Assembly: GCA_015680905.1 (NCBI GenBank)
Contig: CM027380.1
Location: forward strand, 35,952,001 to 36,016,000
Direction of reading: 5' to 3'
DNA from: Coptis chinensis
Taxonomy: Eukaryota; Streptophyta; Magnoliopsida; Ranunculales; Ranunculaceae
DNA length: 64,000 bases
Shown piece by piece: positions 57,722 to 64,000 of the stretch. Made by a program: the position numbers and the translations under genes. The notes under the pieces are model-generated. The model was given only the letters and a program-made list of their open reading frames with translations, was not told where the DNA came from and did not search any database. The number at the start of each line of letters is the position of its first letter. Positions within the stretch are counted from its first letter, which is position 1.

Positions 57722-59169
57722 ATGGCTTCTGCGATCAGTGCAAATGGGCAAGCTGTTCCTCAAACCACGTCCTGGAGGTCCCTGTTTGGTCGGTCTGGGT
57801 TTTCTGAATCCACAGTAGCTTTTAAGTCTTTCTCCCCGATCTATGTTGATGGAGTGGCCGAGTTTCCGTCGGATTTACTGGAGCAAGGTAAAAAGGAGTG
57901 GGATGAGTATTTGGTTTGGTATTTTCTGGACAAAAGATTGTCATTTCCGATGGTAAAGGAAGTGTTGCAGAGAAAGTGGAAATTGAAGGGGTCCTTTGAT
58001 ATCACCACAGATAAAGAGCTTTTCTATATGAGTTTTACGAGCTCAGAGGATCGCCAAATGATCTTAGATGACGGTCCTATTTTTATTGTGGGCAGAGTGT
58101 TTGTAGTAAAGCCATGGATAGTGGAGGTTGATAATTACAAGAACAAGGTGGCCTCCATACCTCTATGGGTAAAGCTGATGGATGTCCCGAAAGAAATGTG
58201 GACTTTCGTACCTCGCAAGCTTAGTGGGTGGCACACCTATGTTTATGGATGATGCAACAGCTAAAAGGAAAAGACTATCTTTTGCTAGATTCTGTATTGA
58301 GTTCCCAGTGAACTATGATTACAAGGAAGTAATAATAGTGAAAGCAGGGAACCGAGAGGTTGTTATACCTCTGGAATACCCATGGAAGCCGAAGTCCTGC
58401 ACAACTTGTAATAAATTTGGGCACTCAGCAGACCTATGCTCTGGTAGACAAACTAGGATATGGAGACAAAGGGCAGTTTCGCGTAATGGTGGAGAAACCA
58501 TAAGAGTCGCCAAAACAAGAGGAGGTACTCACAGCCAAGAGGGGATTAATATCTAAACTGTCCAAGAGATCCAAGAAGGAGCAAGATCGCAAACAGTTGC
58601 TGTGGTGACTTCGAATTCAAGTAGCAATGAGGAACTTGAGCAGCACGCTGCTATGGCTGAAGTAGTAGTGGATACTCAGGCTGTGGGACCAATGTTAGAG
58701 GTAGGTGTGGTGGACCTAACTGTAGGTGTAATTGCGGCTGTCAGTAATCAAAATGAAGGTGCTAACTGTCAAACCCAAAGAGGCGCAAAGGCATGATAAC
58801 CAATTGATGGTGGTAGGAGTTTCTGATTGTAGTGGTAGTACTGATGGGTTACAAGAGGAAGAACTGAGCTGCGAGGTGGTGAGGGTACATAGTGGGGATG
58901 AAGATAGGCCGTTACATCACTTGCTACCAGATAACCCTCTTGCTCAACAGAGGGTACAGAGTGGGGATGAAGACCTTGAGGACGACATTTCTGATGCAGA
59001 ACCAGAGCTTTTTGGTGATAGGACTCCTCCACCTATACTAGCTACTATGTCAGTACAGACTCGAAGCCAAAAAAAGAATAGAAACAACAACCAACACCAA
59101 GCACAGGCAGTTTCTAGTAATAGAGGAAAACAGAGAGGCCGAGGGCAAGGAAAGAGAAAGGCTCACTGA
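57722..59169 (+). pseudogene. LINE ORF1 (RNA-binding gag-like protein), frameshifted
   Basis: MASAISANGQAVPQTTSWRS starts a stretch open to 58252. It includes the DUF4283-type block (WYFLDKRLSFPMVKEVLQRK, DDGPIFIVGRVFVVKPW, ASIPLWVKL). A shift near 58200 leads to GGTPMFMDDATAKRKRLSFA, then a CCHC knuckle at 58398-58439 (C-x2-C-x4-H-x4-C). TAA at 58554; the tail continues in two further frames, with a duplicated (V)HSGDED/VQSGDED phrase and a basic end (KQRGRGQGKRKAH) to TGA 59167-59169. ORF1 proteins coat LINE RNA. At least two frame changes and one stop disable it. Confidence 0.9.
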
Positions 59170-59177
59170 TTCTCATT

Positions 59178-62100
59178 ATGATAAGAGTGTGTAGCTGGAA
59201 TGTGCGAGGGTTAAATGATCACACAAAAGCTAGACAGCTAAATTTGTTTAGTAGAAAAAAGAATATTAGTTGTATGGGAATTTTGGAAACGAAGGTGAAA
59301 AGAGAGAAATTTCTAACTATATCTGGAATAGTTTGTCCTTCGTGGGAAAGTATGCATAACTATGCAAGCGATGATAGTGGTAGAGTTTAGATTGTATGGA
59401 ATCCGGAAATTATGGAGATTACTAAAGAGCTGGAGACGGCGCAATTTATTCATTGTAAGGTGTCTATCTTACAATATGATTTCCAGTTTACTTTGATAGT
59501 TATATATGCTAGTAATAACAATGCAGAGAGACTGATTCTCTGGGAGGAGCTGAAGTTTCTCAGTCATGGCATTCAAGGTCCGTGGTGTGTTATAGGGGAC
59601 CTGAATAATGTTCTCTTCTCGCACGAAAGAATTGGGGATGTGGCAGTCCACCAGAGGGAAACAGCTCCACTAGCAAGTTGCTTAAATGCTTCGGGGCTTT
59701 TTGATCATACCGCAACAGGATGCTTCTATACATGGAACAATGGGGGTGAGGTTGTCGAAAATGGTCAAAGCTAGATCGGTGTCCGTGAACTCTTCCCCGG
59801 GCTTCTTTACAGGTTGGCTACGAAGTGGAATTTCTAACTCGGGGAGTTTTCTCGATCAACGCCCAATAGTTATGTCTTTTTCGAATAAAATAAGAAGTCG
59901 ACCACCGTTTCGGTTTTGTAATTTTTGGCGACTTCATGAGGATTTTGCACCTACCCTTGCTCAATGTTGGAACATTCAAGACCATGGTAACCCAATCGTA
60001 CATGCTATCATGCAAACCGAAAAGCGTTAAAGGCTGTTCTTAAAATTTTGGGCTCGCTCCTTTTGTTATGATGCCCACAGGCTTGTGGAGGAAACAAGAG
60101 AAGAGCTGAGACATCTGCAAGTGAGACTACAGGTGAACCCTCTAGATTCTTCTTTATGCTGCCAAGAGAGTGCCACAAGGCGCAAACTTTGTCTTTTGAT
60201 CAAGATGGAGGAGGCTGACCTTTTTCAGAGGACTAATATTGAGTGGCTTTGTTTCGGGGAAAAATGTAATGCTTTTTTCTTTAATGCTATAAAGGAGAAG
60301 AAGTCTAGGAGCATTGTATGGTGTATAAAAGACAAGGAGGGATATCTCAGAGAGGGTCAGATGGAGGTGAAAGATGCTTTTATTGAGTACTACAAGGACC
60401 TTCTGGGTGTCACCTCACCTGCTACTTGTGACCGTCCAGTCTTGAATGATCTTAGTATCGCTGAAGTGGATAATTGCACAAGTCTACAGCTGGCTACCCC
60501 TATCACTGATGCAGAGATAAAAGAAGCTCTTTTTGATATGAACGATAATAAAGCTCCGGGCCCTGATGGGTTTAACGCTTTCTTTTTCAAGAAGTGTTGG
60601 GATGTTGTTGGCAATGATGTAATAAGAGCCATCCAACACATTTCCAACATAAGCAGATGCCTAGAGGTATAAATTCCATAATCCTTAGTCTTCTTCCGAA
60701 GAATAGAATGTCTTCTAGTGTTGATTCTTTTAGACCTATAGCATGTTGCAATATTATTTATAAATGTGTATCTAAAGTTCTCACAAATAGAATGAAATTA
60801 TGTATTTCTTCTTTGATTTCTTGTGCACAATCGGCTTTTGTGCCTGAGAGGACTATACAGGATAACTTGTTGCTTGCTCATGAACTTTTATGAGGTTATG
60901 GCGAAAAGAGGACCAAAGAGGTGTGCAATAAAGCTGGACATCAAGAAGGCCTACGACTCTATAAGCTGGAATTCCCTCTTGGTGATCCTGCAGAGATTTA
61001 AGTTCCCCCCGTTGTTTGTCGAATGGCTGAAGATGTGCTTCTCATCCCCGTTTTACTCCGTTCTAGTTAATGGGACACCGGGCGATATTTTGAAGGAAAG
61101 CGAGGGCTAAGGCAAGGCGACCCGGTCTCTCCGTATCTTTTTGTTCTTATGATGGAGGTGTTAAGTGCTATGCTGCAAAAAGGCTTAGGTCTAAATCTAT
61201 CCATGCTCACTCCAAGTGTAGAAAGATTAGTATCTCGCATCTTTGTTTTGCCGATGATGTTATGCTTTTCTGTAAAGGTGATATGGAGTCTCTTCTGGCG
61301 ATAAAAGATATTTTGGCCGCATTTTCTAATACAACAGGGCTACAGCTCAGTAATGCAAAATCTACCCTCCTCACGGGTAGCATGTTTGAGGAAGAAGGGC
61401 TATAACTTGCAGAAGTTCTAGGAATCTCCTTGGTTACTCCTCCAGTCTCCTACCTAGGCCTACCTCTCACGGCCACCAGATTGGGTATTAAGGAATGCCT
61501 CCCACTCATTGAGAAAATAGCGGGGAGAATTTCAAATTGGAAAAATGCAGCTCTTAGCCGAGCAGGAAGGGTGCAGCTTGTTCAGTCGGTCCTCTCCTCC
61601 TTCCAAACGTATTGGGCGAAAACCTTTGTTTTGCCAAAAACGGTGCTGGATAAGGTGGCGAAGCTATGTAACAGGTTTATCTAGGCTGGACCTTCCATGG
61701 AGAGAAAGATGCATCATGCGAGTCATGAAACCATGAGAGTGGCCAAAGATCAAGGTGGGCTTGGGCTGCTAGATCCTAGAACTTGGAATAAAGCGGCTTA
61801 CTGTGGGCTTGTTGTCAAGATTGCTCAGAAATATGATTGCTTGTGGGTGAAATGGACATGGGAGCATCGTATAAAGGGGGGACATTTCTGGACTATGAAA
61901 GAACCCAAGGACTGTTCCTGGGTGTGGAGAGGCATCCTTAGGCACAGGGAGGCTACCTAGAAGAGTGTGAGGTATAGTATTGCTGATAGTTTGAAAACGA
62001 GCTTCTAGCATGATCCGTGGTGTTCTGGTCCTTTGATCTTCAATGCCCAAGCTAGAGAACTGCTAGCGACTTCTATTCCTGATGATGCTTGTGTTGGATC

Positions 62101-63343
62101 AATTATTGAAAATGGGAGTTGGTCCAATGTCATTTGTCAATTACCAAGCTGCGAACTGAAAAAGTGTATCATGGAAACGGAGGTAAACAACTTCTTGACA
62201 GAGGATCGAGTCATCTGGACACCAACAAGCACTGGTCGCTTCTCCCTTGCATCGGCTTATCTTTCGCTCAAGAATATTCGAGGAAAAGTGAAATGGTTCA
62301 AGCTTGTTTGGGGTAAGTTATCGGTGCCCAAACACTCTTTTACTGTATGGCAGCTCTTCTCTGGATCCTTGCCCACCCAAAATCGACTTATGTTCAAGAA
62401 AGTCATAAATGTATCCAGCTGTTGCCTATGCACTGGTCACGCGGAATGTTCTTCGCATCTTTTTTTTTACTGCGCATTCTCAACGCAAGTTTGTGCGAGG
62501 ATAAAGCTAGCTTTGGGCTTGTCTGGGTAGGTGAAGAAATCACATGAAGAGTGGTACTTCTTAATGAGGCTATGCAGAGCGAACTCAATGCAAAATGAAA
62601 TTCTGCGGGCTTTCACGTGCGCAACAGTCCATGCGATTTGGAATGAGAGGAACTGGCGTCTAAAGAAAGGCAGGAAAAGATTATAGAGTATCTTGAGTAT
62701 GCAGATTCTAAATGATATGGAAGTGTATCTTGGAAAAACACTGCAGTCTATAAAGGAGAGCCATGCGATGCGGGTGCTGCTGAAAAGACTAGGCATAGAA
62801 GGAAACTACTAGCCAATTAAGGAACAATGGGTGCGCTGGTCAAAGCCGAATGATCAGTACCGTGCTTTGAATAATCGATGATTCATTCAAAAACTCGGCA
62901 AAGGCAGGTATATGGTGGGCTAATGAAAAACACGGATGGCGTGGTCCTCTTTGGGTTTCTTGGATCGTCAACATCTCTTTCGATTAGTTTCTTGGCAGAA
63001 CTGCTAGAGTCATAGAGAGGCCTACAAGGAGTCATTCCCAATTGGGAGTAAAAAGCGACATGTACAATCTGACTCCATGAGGGCTGTACGTATTCTGAAC
63101 TTGAAGGAGGAGCCACCTTGGACGGAGAGGAATAGCTTAGCACAGATAAAGCGCATTATTGTTGAGTTTGAATTGGTGGACTTTGAACATGTTTACAGAG
63201 AAGGAAATCAGGCTGCAGATTATTTATCTAAGCTTAGTGATTTTATAGATGATAGTGTTTTGTATTTCATTCCCCCTTTAGACCAAACACTGCATGTTTT
63301 GGTCAAAGAGGATGAAGAGGGTAAGTTGTACTTGAGATCATGA
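59178..63343 (+). pseudogene. LINE ORF2: endonuclease, reverse transcriptase, zf-RVT and RNase H, degenerate
   Basis: Starts 9 bp after ORF1 with MIRVCSWNVRGLND (APE endonuclease motif). The GDLN motif and YTWNN are present. The usual SDH catalytic end reads LDQRPIVM around 59851-59875, so the endonuclease looks dead. RT: RPIACCNIIYKCVSKVLTNR, QSAFVPERTIQDN, motif A LDIKKAYDS (60936-60962), [11 protein letters not shown] in another frame (near 61110), FADD catalytic motif at 61247-61258, YLGLPL. The zf-RVT region is 62230-62530 (FSLASAYLSLK ... SVPKHSFTVWQLF). RNase H end: HVYREGNQAADYLS (63188-63229), as in plant L1s that acquired an RNase H domain. About ten stops or frame changes. Confidence 0.93.
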
Positions 63344-63404
63344 TCAAATAAAGGTTGGGGCATCCTTAACCCCTAGCTTTTTCCAAAAAAATAAAAAAAT
63401 AAAA
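63344..63404 (+). other. LINE 3' UTR and A-rich tail
   Basis: Short 3' UTR (GGTTGGGGCATCCTTAAC) and then CCAAAAAAATAAAAAAATAAAAA. The tail ends at the second target-duplication copy. Confidence 0.85.
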
Positions 63405-64000
63405 ATACATGGCATCTCTACCAATTCATAACTAGTATGTGAGGACATCCACCCATTCTCATGGCGAATCAACGTCCTTCTAGAGTGGAATAGACTCTTA
63501 CAACGATTCTAAGCTAACAAAATCAAGTTTTCATCAAGGCTTCATCAAACCCCTCTAATGGAGGTTTAGCCTCGATTCATCAAACTATCATTTCCAAATG
63601 AAATTGAATAAGACATAATATACAAATTCTAACTTTATTAAATTTAACCAAACAATAATTGAAATCTAATTTAACAACTAAGAAATCATTAAATGACAAA
63701 ACTCAAAATTAATCTAAACAATCATTAAATAACAAGATCGAATTTAACAAGAACTAACAATTTTATTTATCGAATGAATGATATTCAATGATTCAAATAA
63801 CTAATCTAAAACAAGGAATGAAACTAAAACATGGAATAGAAACTAATTAATTAAATCCAAAAACTAGATCTAGAACTAAAGTTTAATGGCTACTCTAATG
63901 GCTACTTTCTAACCTAGCTAATTCCTCCATAAGAGCTAAGTCTTGTTTGTGGAAATGGAGGAGACTAGATCCACATTTTCATGCATGGGCTGAGGGTCCA
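63405..64000 (-). repeat. LTR of element D, second part (runs off the window)
   Basis: Continues the minus-strand A-type LTR after the LINE: AACCCCTCTAATGGAGGTTT (compare A at about 14587) to the segment near 14175 of the A LTR. Confidence 0.87.

Larger units (their letters stand above)
57397..63404 (+). mobile_element. L1-type LINE, about 6.0 kb, inserted in the LTR of D
   Basis: Full-length layout: 5' UTR, ORF1 (57722-59169), ORF2 (59178-63343) and an A-rich tail (63383-63404). It is flanked by a 15 bp target duplication, ATACATG(A/G)CATCTCT, at 57382-57396 and 63405-63419 with one mismatch. Both ORFs carry frameshifts and stops, so it is inactive. The protein order (DUF4283-like plus CCHC ORF1; endonuclease, RT, zf-RVT, RNase H ORF2) is that of plant L1 elements. 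Confidence 0.95.
57002..64000 (-). mobile_element. Element D: minus-strand LTR element inserted in A (only part of one LTR visible)
   Basis: From 57002 the plus strand reads as the reverse complement of the A-type LTR, starting TGAGAATCG (LTR end CGATTCTCA). It is broken at about 57396 by the LINE and resumes at 63405, reaching the sequence around TGGACCCTCAGCCCATGC at the window end. About 450 bp of this LTR and all internal sequence are outside. Confidence 0.85.

Noticed and set aside
57002..64000. The minus-strand LTR as an inverted 3' LTR of element A
   Set aside because: It starts abruptly in A's 3' noncoding region, about 1.4 kb before the place where A's LTR should be, and B and C continue there without a break. 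A separate insertion explains it more simply.

Overview
This is plant nuclear DNA, very probably from a eudicot. It is A+T-rich and has almost no intact coding capacity. It holds intron-containing fragments of plant genes (plastid-type GAPDH, an ERECTA-type receptor kinase, an Hsp110-type HSP70, MON2, isopropylmalate isomerase), plant LTR retrotransposons with Athila-like gag and protease, a plant L1 LINE, and CACTA-type DNA transposon ends. No tRNA, rRNA, CRISPR array or bacterial feature is visible.

Layout. 1-1960 is the 3' end of an LTR element (F). 1961-9513 looks like the right part of a CACTA transposon carrying exon fragments of several unrelated host genes with introns, ending in AACCGTTAC-type subterminal repeats. 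9514-13727 holds a noncoding stretch, CA/TA microsatellites, a long-armed foldback MITE inside a TA tract, and a decayed GAPCp (plastid glycolytic GAPDH) fragment. 13728-64000 is one stack of nested insertions. Element A (+, from 13728) is split by element B (+, 18613-52027, TSD CTAAC). B is itself split twice: by element E (minus, 19437-31895) in its leader, and by element C (+, 35514-45022, TSD CATAG) between ORF1 and ORF2. A is split again at 57002 by element D (minus, runs off the window), whose LTR holds an L1 LINE (57397-63404, about 15 bp TSD).

The most interesting content is the element family A/B/C/E. Each has LTRs, a tRNA-Asp-type primer site, and ORF1 (Athila-like gag, zinc knuckle, aspartic protease, then a basic C-terminal domain where reverse transcriptase would be expected). 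Two further ORFs follow, ORF2 of about 300-390 codons and ORF3 of 299 codons, and I do not recognise either. No reverse transcriptase, RNase H or integrase is seen in any copy, so the family is non-autonomous. ORF2 and ORF3 share a common residue pattern and look like divergent duplicates. Each ORF is followed by a copy of the GTTTGGGGGTGG motif that also sits just before the 3' LTR. GC-rich mini-hairpin repeats occur upstream of both ORF1 and ORF3. The element therefore looks built from repeated leader-ORF-PPT modules, and element C lacks the ORF2 module. This is the best candidate here for something undescribed.

Caution: identifications rest on recognised motifs and on comparing copies within the window by eye, with no database search. 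B, C and E carry many one-base gaps although E and C look young, so some frameshifts may be sequence errors.
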